Shown here piece by piece: positions 1 through 8,059 of a stretch of DNA of 64,000 nt; position 1 is the first letter of the stretch; the number at the start of each line of letters is the position of its first letter. The stretch spans positions 1,116,001 to 1,180,000 of the forward strand of contig NZ_CP109178.1 in assembly GCF_036248255.1 (NCBI RefSeq), read 5' to 3'. The notes under the pieces are model-generated. The model worked only from the letters and a program-made list of their open reading frames with translations. It was not told the DNA's origin and ran no database searches. Made by a program: the position numbers and the translations under genes. The stretch comes from Streptomyces sp. NBC_01717. Lineage in GTDB: Bacteria; Actinomycetota; Actinomycetes; Streptomycetales; Streptomycetaceae.

Positions 1-99
1 GCCGCGTTCGATCCGGCGATGCGCCTCGGAGAGCATCGCGTATGTCTTGCCGACACCGGGTGCCGCGCCGAGGTAGATCCGGAGCTTGCCGCGTCCCAT
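1..99 (-). CDS. kdpD: KdpD sensor histidine kinase, N-terminal fragment
   Basis: Only the first 33 codons lie in the window; the gene continues past the left edge. The N-terminus contains the Walker-A-like motif GAAPGVGKTY, characteristic of the KdpD cytoplasmic N-terminal domain, which senses K+ limitation or turgor and acts with KdpE. The ATG at 99 is placed by this homology, as KdpD proteins begin shortly before the motif. The gene is last in the leftward kdp cluster, 68 bp after kdpE, with a hairpin in the gap, so it may be expressed less than the genes before it. Order E then D is seen directly. The kinase domain itself cannot be checked here. Confidence 0.9.
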   Translation of the reverse strand, partial: MGRGKLRIYLGAAPGVGKTYAMLSEAHRRIERG

Positions 100-139
100 G
101 GTTCCGATCTTTGCAGTTGAGGGGCTTGTTTACAGGTCC

Positions 140-162
140 GCCGCGGTCGGCCGGACCGCGGC
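140..162 (-). terminator. Hairpin between kdpE and kdpD
   Basis: A perfect 9-bp stem (140-148 with 154-162) with a 5-nt loop lies just after the kdpE stop codon. There is no U tract, so it may be a weak terminator or an mRNA-stabilising hairpin that lowers kdpD expression. Confidence 0.5.
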
Positions 163-167
163 GCGCC

Positions 168-851
168 TCACATCTCGAAGCGGTAGCCCATACCTGGGGC
201 AGTGATGAGATGCCGGGGATGCGAGGGGTCTGCCTCGAGCTTGCGGCGCAGCTGGGCCATATAGACACGGAGATAGTTGGCCTGCGTGCCGTAGGTGGGG
301 CCCCACACTTCCTGCAGCAGTTGCTTCTGGCCGACGAGTCGCCCGCGATGGTGGATCAGCACTTCCAGCAGATGCCATTCGGTCGGGGTGAGGCGGACAT
401 CCCGCCCCTCCCGCTTGACCCTCTTCGTCAGCAGGTCGACGGTGAATGTCTCGGTCGCGACGATCACCGAATCATCGGTGGCCCGCACAGCCGCAGCTCG
501 ACGGGATGCGGCCCGAAGCCGGGCCAGCAGTTCGTCCATGCTGAAGGGCTTGGTGATGTAGTCGTCGGCGCCCGCGTCGAGTGCTACGACCTTCTCGTCG
601 GAGGTCCGTCGGGCGGAGACCACGAGGATCGGCGCCCGGCTCCAGCCGCGAAGTCCCTTGATCACGTCGATACCGTCCATGTCGGGCAGACCGAGATCCA
701 GCAGTATGACGTCCGGAGGGCACACGGCGGCCAGCCGAAGGGCCGTCTCGCCGTCGGAGGCTGCGTCCACCTCGTACTTGCGTGCCTTGAGATTGATCTC
801 GAGAGCCCGTACGAGCTGTAGTTCGTCCTCCACCACCAGCACCCGAGTCAT
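168..851 (-). CDS. kdpE: KdpE response regulator (OmpR/PhoB family)
   Basis: This 227-residue protein is a transcriptional regulator of the OmpR/PhoB type that should be phosphorylated by KdpD and activate the kdp transport genes. The receiver domain occupies residues 1-115: acidic pair E8/D9, phospho-acceptor D52 in LLDLGLPD, S79 and K101 in the ITKPF motif. A winged-helix DNA-binding domain fills residues 125-227 and ends in the typical GMGYRFEM. The ATG at 851 follows an AAAGG-like ribosome binding site. It lies downstream of kdpC, separated by a strong hairpin, and upstream of kdpD. Duplicated 17-bp repeats in front of the transport operon (5696-5744) are candidates for its binding site; that link is inference. 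Confidence 0.95.
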   Translation of the reverse strand: MTRVLVVEDELQLVRALEINLKARKYEVDAASDGETALRLAAVCPPDVILLDLGLPDMDGIDVIKGLRGWSRAPILVVSARRTSDEKVVALDAGADDYITKPFSMDELLARLRAASRRAAAVRATDDSVIVATETFTVDLLTKRVKREGRDVRLTPTEWHLLEVLIHHRGRLVGQKQLLQEVWGPTYGTQANYLRVYMAQLRRKLEADPSHPRHLITAPGMGYRFEM

Positions 852-905
852 GGCTGTGCCGCCTTTCTGCTGTGCACGAGGAGCGTCGCGTCATGGGCTG
901 AGGAA

Positions 906-947
906 GGAGCCGCCGGCTCGAGGGAACTCCTCGGGCCGGCGGCTTCC
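906..947 (-). terminator. Strong hairpin between kdpC and kdpE
   Basis: Bases 906-923 pair with 929-947 across a 5-nt loop, forming an 18-bp GC-rich stem with one bulge and one G-U pair. It sits in the 115-bp gap between the kdpC stop and kdpE start. It probably works as a partial terminator or attenuator, giving much transporter mRNA and little regulator mRNA. Confidence 0.65.
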
Positions 948-966
948 GCCCACCGGCGTAAGACGA

Positions 967-1641
967 TCACTTCTCGGTGAGTTCCCTGAGTGCGATGTTG
1001 AGCTTGAGCACGTTCACCCGGGGCTCGCCCACGAAGCCGAGGGTCCGGCCGTCGGTGTTGTCCGCGACGAGCTTCTCGACCTGCTTGACGTCGAGGTTGT
1101 TCTCCTCTGCGACGCGGTGAACCTGGAGCTCGGCGTACTCCGGGGAGATGTGCGGGTCCAGACCCGAGCCGGAGGAGGTGACGGCGTCGGCCGGCACGTC
1201 CGAGGGCTTCACCTTGTACGAGGCTGTGGAGTTGTCCTTGACCACGGCGGCCTTGGCGGCGGTGACCCAGTCGATCAGGTCCTTGTTGTCGCCGGACCGG
1301 TTGGTCGCACCGGAAAGGATCAGTGAGTACTGCGTGTTGACGCTGTTGCTGCCCAGCCCGTTGGAGGGACGCGGCTGGAACCACTTCAGGTCGGGACGGG
1401 CCGACTCCTCCGCGTCGTCGGGATCCTTCTTCGGCAGGTTGTACGTCTGGCCGATGAGTTCGGAGCCGACGACCTTGCCGTTCGCCGTGATCTCGGACCC
1501 GTTGGCCTTGTCGTTGAACAGGGCCTGGCCCACCCCGGTGACAGCGAGCGGATAGAGGACGCCCGTCACCACGGTCAGGACGAGCAGGGCGCGGAACGCC
1601 GCCCCGACCAGCCGTGCGGTGCTGTTGACAGAGTTGTTCAT
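967..1641 (-). CDS. kdpC: KdpC, periplasm-facing subunit of K+-transporting ATPase
   Basis: This 224-residue subunit stabilises the KdpA-KdpB complex and is thought to help K+ reach KdpA. A single N-terminal membrane segment spans about residues 12-34 (FRALLVLTVVTGVLYPLAV); the rest is an exported domain. Family motifs are visible: the FNDKANGSEI region after the membrane span, a WFQPRPS motif, and DPHISPEYA in the C-terminal half. Length is normal. The start is 5 nt after the kdpB stop, consistent with translation coupled to kdpB. Confidence 0.96.
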   Translation of the reverse strand: MNNSVNSTARLVGAAFRALLVLTVVTGVLYPLAVTGVGQALFNDKANGSEITANGKVVGSELIGQTYNLPKKDPDDAEESARPDLKWFQPRPSNGLGSNSVNTQYSLILSGATNRSGDNKDLIDWVTAAKAAVVKDNSTASYKVKPSDVPADAVTSSGSGLDPHISPEYAELQVHRVAEENNLDVKQVEKLVADNTDGRTLGFVGEPRVNVLKLNIALRELTEK

Positions 1642-1646
1642 CGCGA

Positions 1647-3752
1647 TCAGCCGATTCCGGGAATGAGGGAGATGAGCAGGTCGATGATCTTGATGCCGAT
1701 GAACGGGGCGACCAGGCCGCCGAGGCCGTAGATCCCGATGTTGCGGCGGAGCATCGAGTCGGCGCTGCTCGGCCGGTAGCGCACGCCCTTCAGGGCGAGC
1801 GGCACCAGCGCAATGATGATCAGCGCGTTGAAGATGACCGCGGACAGGATCGCGGACTCCGGCGAGGACAGCTGCATGATGTTCAGCTTGTCCAGGCCCG
1901 GGTAGACCACCGCGAACATCGCCGGGATGATCGCGAAGTACTTCGCGACGTCGTTGGCGATCGAGAAGGTCGTCAGCGCGCCGCGGGTGATCAGCAACTG
2001 CTTGCCGATCTCCACGATCTCGATGAGCTTGGTCGGGTTGGAGTCCAGGTCCACCATGTTCCCGGCCTCCTTGGCGGCCGAGGTACCGGTGTTCATCGCC
2101 ACGCCGACGTCGGCCTGGGCCAGCGCGGGCGCGTCGTTGGTGCCGTCACCGGTCATCGCGACGAGCTTGCCGCCCGCCTGCTCACGCTTGATGAGGGCCA
2201 TCTTGTCCTCGGGCGTGGCCTCGGCGAGGAAGTCGTCGACCCCCGCCTCCTCGGCGATGGCCTTCGCGGTCAGCGGGTTGTCACCGGTGATCATCACGGT
2301 CCGGATGCCCATCCGGCGCAGCTCGTCGAACCGCTCCCGCATCCCTTCCTTGACGACGTCCTTGAGATGGATGACGCCGAGGACCCGGGCGCCCTGCTCG
2401 TCGTCGACGGCGACGAGCAGCGGCGTGCCGCCCGCCTGGGAGATCCGGTCCGTGAGCGTGCGGGCGTCCGGCGAGACGGTGCCGCCCCGCTCCTCGACCC
2501 AGGCGACGACCGAGCCGGTCGCACCCTTGCGGATCCTGCGCCCCTCGACGTCCACACCCGACATCCGGGTCTGTGCGGTGAAGCCGACCCAGTCGGCCCC
2601 GACGAGCTCGCCCTGGTGACGCTCGCGAAGCCCGTACTTGTCCTTGGCCAGTACGACGACGGAGCGGCCCTCGGGCGTCTCGTCGGCGAGCGAGGAGAGC
2701 TGTGCGGCGTCCGCCAGCTCGGCCTCCGTCGTGCCCTTGACGGGTACGAACTCGGCGGCCTGCCGGTTGCCGAGCGTGATCGTGCCGGTCTTGTCGAGCA
2801 GCAGCGTCGACACATCGCCGGCGGCCTCGACGGCGCGTCCCGACATGGCGAGCACATTGCGCTGGACGAGGCGGTCCATGCCCGCGATACCGATCGCGGA
2901 GAGCAGCGCGCCGATCGTGGTCGGGATCAGACACACCAGCAGGGCGGTCAGCACGATCATCGACTGCTTGGCACCCGCGTAGATCGCGAACGGCTGCAGG
3001 GTGACGACCGCGAGCAGGAAGACGATGGTCAGGGACGCGAGCAGGATGTTCAGCGCGATCTCGTTGGGCGTCTTCTGCCGGGAGGCACCCTCGACCAGAC
3101 TGATCATCCGGTCGATGAACGTCTCACCCGGCTTGGTGGTGACCTTGATGACGACGCGGTCGGAGAGCACCTTCGTACCACCGGTCACGGCCGAGCGGTC
3201 GCCACCCGACTCCCGGATGACCGGCGCCGACTCCCCGGTGATGGCCGACTCGTCGACGCTGGCGACACCCTCGACGACGTCACCGTCGCCGGGGATGATG
3301 TCGCCCGCCTCGCAGACCACCAGGTCACCGATGCGCAGATCGGTGCCGGGCACCTGCTCCTCGGTCCTGCCGTCCTTGGACAGCCGGCGCGCGACGGTGT
3401 CGGTCTTGGCCTTGCGCAGCGTGTCGGCCTGAGCCTTGCCACGGCCCTCGGCGACCGCCTCCGCCAGATTGGCGAAGATCGTGGTGAGCCAGAGCCACGC
3501 GGCGATCGCCCAGCCGAACCAGTCGGTCGGGTCCATGGCGGCCAGAACGGTGGTGACCACCGAACCGACCAGCACCACGAACATCACCGGCGACTTGATC
3601 ATCACCCGGGGGTCGAGCTTGCGTACCGCGTCGGGGAAGGATTTGAGCAGCTGCTTGGGGTCGAACAGACCCCCGCCGACGCGCCCGCTGTCGGGCTTGT
3701 GCCCGGTAGGCGCGTCCTGGTGCGGCGCGCGGGTCGGAGTGATGGTGGACAT
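1647..3752 (-). CDS. kdpB: KdpB, catalytic P-type ATPase subunit (K+ import)
   Basis: This roughly 701-residue protein hydrolyses ATP to drive K+ uptake through KdpA. It contains the TGES loop of the actuator domain, the phosphorylation motif DKTGT (D at about residue 320), the hinge motif [11 protein letters not shown], and the [12 protein letters not shown] membrane segment whose Asp and Lys form the KdpB coupling dipole. The ATG at 3752 is chosen because GAGGA lies 4 nt upstream. A second ATG at 3782, overlapping the kdpA stop as ATGA, would add 10 residues and is also plausible. The open frame runs much further upstream, but that part is antisense to nothing real and overlaps kdpA. A second kdpB lies at 8060-10213. 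Confidence 0.96.
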   Translation of the reverse strand: MSTITPTRAPHQDAPTGHKPDSGRVGGGLFDPKQLLKSFPDAVRKLDPRVMIKSPVMFVVLVGSVVTTVLAAMDPTDWFGWAIAAWLWLTTIFANLAEAVAEGRGKAQADTLRKAKTDTVARRLSKDGRTEEQVPGTDLRIGDLVVCEAGDIIPGDGDVVEGVASVDESAITGESAPVIRESGGDRSAVTGGTKVLSDRVVIKVTTKPGETFIDRMISLVEGASRQKTPNEIALNILLASLTIVFLLAVVTLQPFAIYAGAKQSMIVLTALLVCLIPTTIGALLSAIGIAGMDRLVQRNVLAMSGRAVEAAGDVSTLLLDKTGTITLGNRQAAEFVPVKGTTEAELADAAQLSSLADETPEGRSVVVLAKDKYGLRERHQGELVGADWVGFTAQTRMSGVDVEGRRIRKGATGSVVAWVEERGGTVSPDARTLTDRISQAGGTPLLVAVDDEQGARVLGVIHLKDVVKEGMRERFDELRRMGIRTVMITGDNPLTAKAIAEEAGVDDFLAEATPEDKMALIKREQAGGKLVAMTGDGTNDAPALAQADVGVAMNTGTSAAKEAGNMVDLDSNPTKLIEIVEIGKQLLITRGALTTFSIANDVAKYFAIIPAMFAVVYPGLDKLNIMQLSSPESAILSAVIFNALIIIALVPLALKGVRYRPSSADSMLRRNIGIYGLGGLVAPFIGIKIIDLLISLIPGIG

Positions 3753-3778
3753 CGAGTCCTCTTGCTTCAGTTTCGTGG

Positions 3779-5443
3779 TCATGACGCCAGCCCCTCGGCG
3801 AGCGGTCCCAGTGCCAGCGCCGGGAAGAAGGTCAGACCGGTGACGATCAGGATCGTGCCGACCAGCAGACCGGTGAAGAGCGGCTTGTGCGTGCCGAGCG
3901 TGCCCACGGTCGCCGGGACAGGCTTCTGCTCCGCGAGCGAACCCGCCAGCGCCAGAACGAACACCATGGGCAGGAACCGGCCCAACAGCATCGCGATCCC
4001 GATGGTGGTGTTGAACCACTGCGTGTCCGCGTTCAGACCCGCGAACGCCGAACCGTTGTTGTTGGCACCCGACGTGTACGCGTACAGAATCTCGGAGAAC
4101 CCGTGCGCACCCGAGTTCGTCATCGAGTTGACCGGAGTGGGCAGAGCCATCGCCGCAGCGGTGAAGCACAGCACCAGCGCCGGAGTGATCAGGATGTAGC
4201 ACGCCGCAAGCTTGATCTCACGGGTACCGATCTTCTTACCGAGATACTCCGGGGTACGACCGACCATCAGACCCGCAATGAACACCGCGATGATCGCCAT
4301 GATCAGCATGCCGTACAGACCCGACCCGGTACCACCCGGAGCGATCTCACCGAGCTGCATACCCAGCATCGTGATACCGCCGCCGAAACCGGTGAACGAG
4401 GAGTGGAAGGAGTTCACCGCACCCGTCGAGGTGAGCGTGGTGGCCACCGCGAAGATCGACGAACCACCGACCCCGAACCGGGTCTCCTTGCCCTCCATCG
4501 CCCCACCCGCGATGTCGAACGCCGGCCCGTGATGGGCGAACTCCGTCCACATCATCAACGCGGTGAAGCCCAGCCAGATCACACCCATCGTCGCCAGGAT
4601 CGCGTACCCCTGCTTCAGGGAACCCACCATCCGGCCGAACGTACGGGTCAACGCGAACGGAATGACCAGGATCAGGAAGATCTCAAGAAGGTTCGACAGC
4701 CCGTTGGGGTTCTCGAACGGATGCGCCGAGTTGGCGTTGAAGTAACCACCACCATTGGTACCCAGCTCCTTGATCGCCTCCTGCGAAGCGACCGCACCAC
4801 CGTTCCACTGCTGCGAGCCGCCCAGGAACTGGCCGACCCCGTGGATACCCGAGAAGTTCTGGATCGCACCGCACGCCACCAGGGCAACCGCACCCACCAC
4901 CGAGATCGGCAGCAGGATCCGCACGGTGCCCCGCACCAGGTCGGACCAGAAGTTGCCGAGCTCACCGGTACGCGAACGGGCAAAGCCCCGCACCAGCGCG
5001 ACCGCGACAGCGATACCCACCGCGGCCGACACGAAGTTCTGCACCGCCAGACCACCGGTCTGCACGACATGGCCCATCGCCTGCTCGCCGTAGTACGACT
5101 GCCAGTTGGTGTTCGCGACGAACGACGCCGCCGTGTTGAACGCCTGGTCCGGATCGATCGAGGCGAAGCCGAGCGAGCCGGGCAGACTGCCCTGGACACG
5201 CTGCAGCAGATAGAGGAACAGCACGCTCACCGCGGAGAACGCCAGGACACCACGCAGATAAGCGGGCCACCGCATCTCCGTATCAGGATTCGCGCCGATG
5301 GACTTGTAGATCCACTTCTCGACCCGCAGATGCTTCTTCGAGGAGTAGACGGCGGCCATGTAGTCGCCGAGGGGGCGGTACGCCAGACCCAGCGCCACCA
5401 CGAGCGCGAGCAGCTGGAGCACACCAGCAAGGACGGGGCTCAT
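3779..5443 (-). CDS. kdpA: KdpA, K+-selective channel-like subunit
   Basis: This 554-residue polytopic protein of the K+-transporter superfamily forms the selectivity filter and tunnel through which K+ moves to KdpB. About ten membrane spans are visible. The filter region with [19 protein letters not shown] is highly conserved, and the other degenerate filter loops (for example GVNSM-like [14 protein letters not shown]) are present. It starts 8 nt after kdpF and its stop overlaps the upstream alternative start of kdpB, as in a tightly coupled operon. Length matches the family. Confidence 0.97.
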   Translation of the reverse strand: MSPVLAGVLQLLALVVALGLAYRPLGDYMAAVYSSKKHLRVEKWIYKSIGANPDTEMRWPAYLRGVLAFSAVSVLFLYLLQRVQGSLPGSLGFASIDPDQAFNTAASFVANTNWQSYYGEQAMGHVVQTGGLAVQNFVSAAVGIAVAVALVRGFARSRTGELGNFWSDLVRGTVRILLPISVVGAVALVACGAIQNFSGIHGVGQFLGGSQQWNGGAVASQEAIKELGTNGGGYFNANSAHPFENPNGLSNLLEIFLILVIPFALTRTFGRMVGSLKQGYAILATMGVIWLGFTALMMWTEFAHHGPAFDIAGGAMEGKETRFGVGGSSIFAVATTLTSTGAVNSFHSSFTGFGGGITMLGMQLGEIAPGGTGSGLYGMLIMAIIAVFIAGLMVGRTPEYLGKKIGTREIKLAACYILITPALVLCFTAAAMALPTPVNSMTNSGAHGFSEILYAYTSGANNNGSAFAGLNADTQWFNTTIGIAMLLGRFLPMVFVLALAGSLAEQKPVPATVGTLGTHKPLFTGLLVGTILIVTGLTFFPALALGPLAEGLAS

Positions 5444-5450
5444 ATCGGGC

Positions 5451-5540
5451 TCAGAACCTCTCCGGGTACAGAAGGGCGAGGACGAGATAGCCCAGCAGAG
5501 CGACGGCCACGATCAGACCGACAACGTTCTCGGCAGTCAC
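5451..5540 (-). CDS. kdpF: KdpF, small stabilising subunit
   Basis: This 29-residue, single-span membrane peptide starts at GTG (5540), reads [20 protein letters not shown] and then LALLYPERF. The [12 protein letters not shown] end is the hallmark of KdpF, which stabilises the Kdp complex in the membrane. It lies immediately upstream of kdpA. Its GTG overlaps the stop of the small open frame before it (GTGA), implying translational coupling. It is short enough to be missed by gene finders. Confidence 0.92.
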   Translation of the reverse strand: MTAENVVGLIVAVALLGYLVLALLYPERF

Positions 5541-5620
5541 AGCTTCGCCACCCCCTTGGCAACGAGAGCCACCAGCGCGAAGACCGCGATCATGGTGACG
5601 ACGAAGGCCATGTCGGCCAC
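5537..5620 (-). CDS. 27-residue membrane peptide coupled to kdpF
   Basis: GTG at 5620 follows AGGAGCACAC, a clear ribosome binding site, and the frame encodes 27 residues beginning VADMAFVVTMIAVFALVALV and ending AKGVAKL. It is one hydrophobic helix with a basic C-terminus. Its stop overlaps the kdpF GTG by 4 nt. I do not recognise a named family. Position and coupling suggest either a second small subunit of the Kdp complex or a leader peptide that sets kdpF translation. This is the first open frame of the kdp operon. Confidence 0.6.
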   Translation of the reverse strand: MADMAFVVTMIAVFALVALVAKGVAKL

Positions 5621-5695
5621 CGTGTGCTCCTAGATGAGATTCGGATCGAACGGACGGTTAGAGGAAACCCCGGCTCTGAGCGACCACGCGCACCG

Positions 5696-5744
5696 TTGAC
5701 GGGTCCCTTACGGCCATGGGTGCTCTCTTGACGGGCCTCTTACG
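5696..5744. promoter_or_regulatory. Paired 17-bp direct repeats upstream of kdp; candidate KdpE site
   Basis: TTGACGGGTCCCTTACG (5696-5712) and TTGACGGGCCTCTTACG (5728-5744) match at 15 of 17 positions and start exactly 32 bp apart, about three helical turns. They lie 76-124 bp upstream of the first open frame of the kdp operon. Same-face direct repeats are typical of OmpR/PhoB regulators such as KdpE. Binding itself is inferred. Confidence 0.55.
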
Positions 5745-6116
5745 CAGCCGTCCCCGGGCCCCGGAACAAGCAGGTCCTGAGTACTTCGGACGGCGGCCCA
5801 CGGTCCACCGGCCCGTCGGTTTCCGGTCACCTCGGGCCGAACTGTCCGATGCGGCTGCGCCCCCGTCATGAGAAGGTCCAGCCCCGGGCACGTGGTCGCC
5901 AGGACCACCCGGTCGGCCCGGCTCCAGGTCCCACCCGTGGGGCGGGTGCCAGTCGGATGCCGGGGCTGTCTGGACGTGAGGCGCCCACAGGCGGGATGGC
6001 CGCGGCGGTCTTCTTGATCACGTCGAGCCGGCGCGCGCGGGCAGCGAGCTGCGAACCTTGACGGCACTCTGACGTTGCTCGGAGACAGGGCGTCGGACGC
6101 GGATCCCCGCCGATGC
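5745..6116. other. Non-coding stretch between kdp promoter region and membrane-protein gene
   Basis: No convincing gene is visible. It holds the remainder of the kdp upstream region and the 3' side of the leftward gene at 6117. A weak 6-bp stem at 5932-5948 could be part of a terminator for that gene. Confidence 0.5.
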
Positions 6117-7673
6117 TCAGCCGCGGAACTCGGCCAGCCGTGGGCGCAGACCCAGTACGGTCAGTGCCGCGGTCGCCACCAGGGCACCGCCGGCCGCCGG
6201 AAGCAGCCCTGAGACCACTCCCCGACCCTCGCGCACGGACGTGGCGAAGTGGGTCCGGTTGATCTCGGTGACCTCGTCGAGGGCGTCCATCCAGGCGCCG
6301 AAGTGGGCGTTGGACTTGTTCTTGTCCCAGCTGATGCAGAACGCGACGGCCTCCCGCTCCTTGCCCTCGGCGACCAGACGGCGGATGGTGCGGTCGTCGC
6401 GCTGGTAGACGGCGTACGCCTCGACGGTCCGCTCGGCGGCGGCGCGCTCGCGAGGAAAGGTGATGTTGTCGAATTCGCGGCGGAATTCGCCCGTGAAGCG
6501 CAGGTCGGTGGGGTCGGTGCGGTAGGCGGACCAGGTGTCCTCCAGGCCCGCGTCGTAGGTGTCGATGCTCGCGTCCTCGATTCCGTACAGTTGCTGCGCC
6601 TTGTCGAGGAAAGCCTGCTCATAGCCGGTCCGCTCCTGCTTGACGAGGAGGTAGCGGCTTTCGTCGGCGTTCGCGTCGTAGGCGACGGCGCGGGCCCGGG
6701 ACAGCGCGACGACGGAGTCGAACGCGTCGCGCCGGGCGCCACGCAGATGCTCGGAGGAGGCAGCGAGTGCCTGAGCGCCGACAGCGAGAGCGATGCAGGC
6801 GCAGAGCGTGGCAGCCATCAGCCCCGGGTGGAGGATGCGGTGGAAGCTCCGCGCGAGATACCACTGCAGCACCACGAGAAGGGCGAGCAACAGCAGGCCG
6901 AGCACGACGGCGGTGATCAGTTCGGCGCTGAGGCGGGAGCGTGCGGCGTCGTACTCGGTTTCGTACGCGTCGTCGTTAGTGGCGATCAACGCCTCTGACT
7001 CGGGCCGGATTTCGGCGGACAGCAGAGCAGTGGCCGACCGGTAGTCGTCCACCGCTGCCGCCTTGCCGCCCTTGCGGCCGTCGTTCTCCAGGGCGCGGCC
7101 GATCAGCTCCTGATAGCGGGCGAAGTTCTCGGTCAGCGCCTCGACGGTGTGCTCGGCCCGCGCGTCGCCCTCTGCGGCGACGGCGAGGGTACGCAGTTCG
7201 CGGCTTACGGTGCGGCGTGCGGCGCCGTAGAAGCCGGCGGCCTTGCCGTGCGGGACGTCCATCCGGCCCGCACCCGCATCACCGCTGGACAGCAAGATGT
7301 TGGCAGCCTGCGCGTCCATGTCGTTCAGGGCCAGATCCAGACCGGCGGCGCTGGTGGTTCGAGGAGCGTCGCGTCCGCCCACGGTGTCCCAGGTCGCGGA
7401 GACGGCCAGCCCTGCCAGAAGCAGAAGCAGCGCCGCCCCAGCGGTGAGCAGCAGTATCGCGGCACGGATGAGGCGCAGCCTGGCCGGAAGTGTCGCCCAG
7501 CGGCACCGCATGCGCTCCTTCAGGACATCGCTGCGTGAGCGGTCCGGACGCCGCCCCTCTCGTGGCTGCGAACCGGCACGCCCCGCCGGCGGTACGGCCG
7601 TCGCATGGCGTGTTCCGGCTTCAGCCCGTGCCTCCGCCTCCGGACTGTGCGCGGTACCGACGGTGATGGTCAC
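6117..7673 (-). CDS. Four-span membrane protein with two extracytoplasmic helical domains
   Basis: This 518-residue protein starts at GTG 7673, chosen because GGAGG lies 5 nt upstream; the longer frame is rejected. After a hydrophilic N-terminal tail come two hydrophobic helices flanking a roughly 170-residue helical domain, then two more flanking a second helical domain of similar size, with an aromatic-rich stretch. This layout resembles a tandem of chemoreceptor-like four-helix sensor domains. No kinase, HAMP, phosphatase or DNA-binding output is present. It could sense or signal through a partner. Its 3' end faces the kdp upstream region and its 5' end diverges from the orphan kdpB. I do not recognise a named family. 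Confidence 0.75.
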   Translation of the reverse strand: MTITVGTAHSPEAEARAEAGTRHATAVPPAGRAGSQPREGRRPDRSRSDVLKERMRCRWATLPARLRLIRAAILLLTAGAALLLLLAGLAVSATWDTVGGRDAPRTTSAAGLDLALNDMDAQAANILLSSGDAGAGRMDVPHGKAAGFYGAARRTVSRELRTLAVAAEGDARAEHTVEALTENFARYQELIGRALENDGRKGGKAAAVDDYRSATALLSAEIRPESEALIATNDDAYETEYDAARSRLSAELITAVVLGLLLLALLVVLQWYLARSFHRILHPGLMAATLCACIALAVGAQALAASSEHLRGARRDAFDSVVALSRARAVAYDANADESRYLLVKQERTGYEQAFLDKAQQLYGIEDASIDTYDAGLEDTWSAYRTDPTDLRFTGEFRREFDNITFPRERAAAERTVEAYAVYQRDDRTIRRLVAEGKEREAVAFCISWDKNKSNAHFGAWMDALDEVTEINRTHFATSVREGRGVVSGLLPAAGGALVATAALTVLGLRPRLAEFRG

Positions 7674-8059
7674 GCGCCCTCCAGGCTCACACCACGGGCG
7701 TTCGTCCGCCCCCGTGCCGGTCAGTCTCAACCCGGCTCGGACGCGAATCGGCCTCCCCTGACTCCGTCCTGATGGTCCGTCAGCATTTCTTGACACGGGT
7801 TTGACGCCTGATACCGAAGGCTGTCAGAAGGCCGTAAATTCCCCCAGCACGGTGCGGGCAAGGACGGTGCCAGCGGCTAGATTCGCCTTACTGCCGCTCG
7901 AGATCGCGGACGTCAGTGGCATGACACGCACTCGGCGACGGGTATGCGGCTTCCCGGCGCCGCGTCCACAGTTCGCCTGGTCGACGCCCGGGCGCCCCCT
8001 GGCGTCGACCAGGCCCGTGCGCCTGCCGCTCCCCTGCAGACCCCATCAGAAGGTCCTTT
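7674..8059. promoter_or_regulatory. Divergent upstream region of orphan kdpB, with TTGAC direct repeats
   Basis: This 386-bp gap separates two divergent genes. TTGAC occurs at 7790 and again at 7801, an 11-bp phase typical of OmpR-type sites. Bases 7790-7806 fit TTGAC-N7-T(T/G)ACG, the pattern shared with the two repeats in front of the kdp operon. A possible -10 hexamer TAGATT lies near 7876. Shared KdpE control of both kdpB genes is a hypothesis only. Confidence 0.35.

Noticed and set aside
2367..5731. Two 600-codon plus-strand frames across kdpB and kdpA
   Set aside because: Antisense to kdpB and kdpA; low-complexity composition without motifs.
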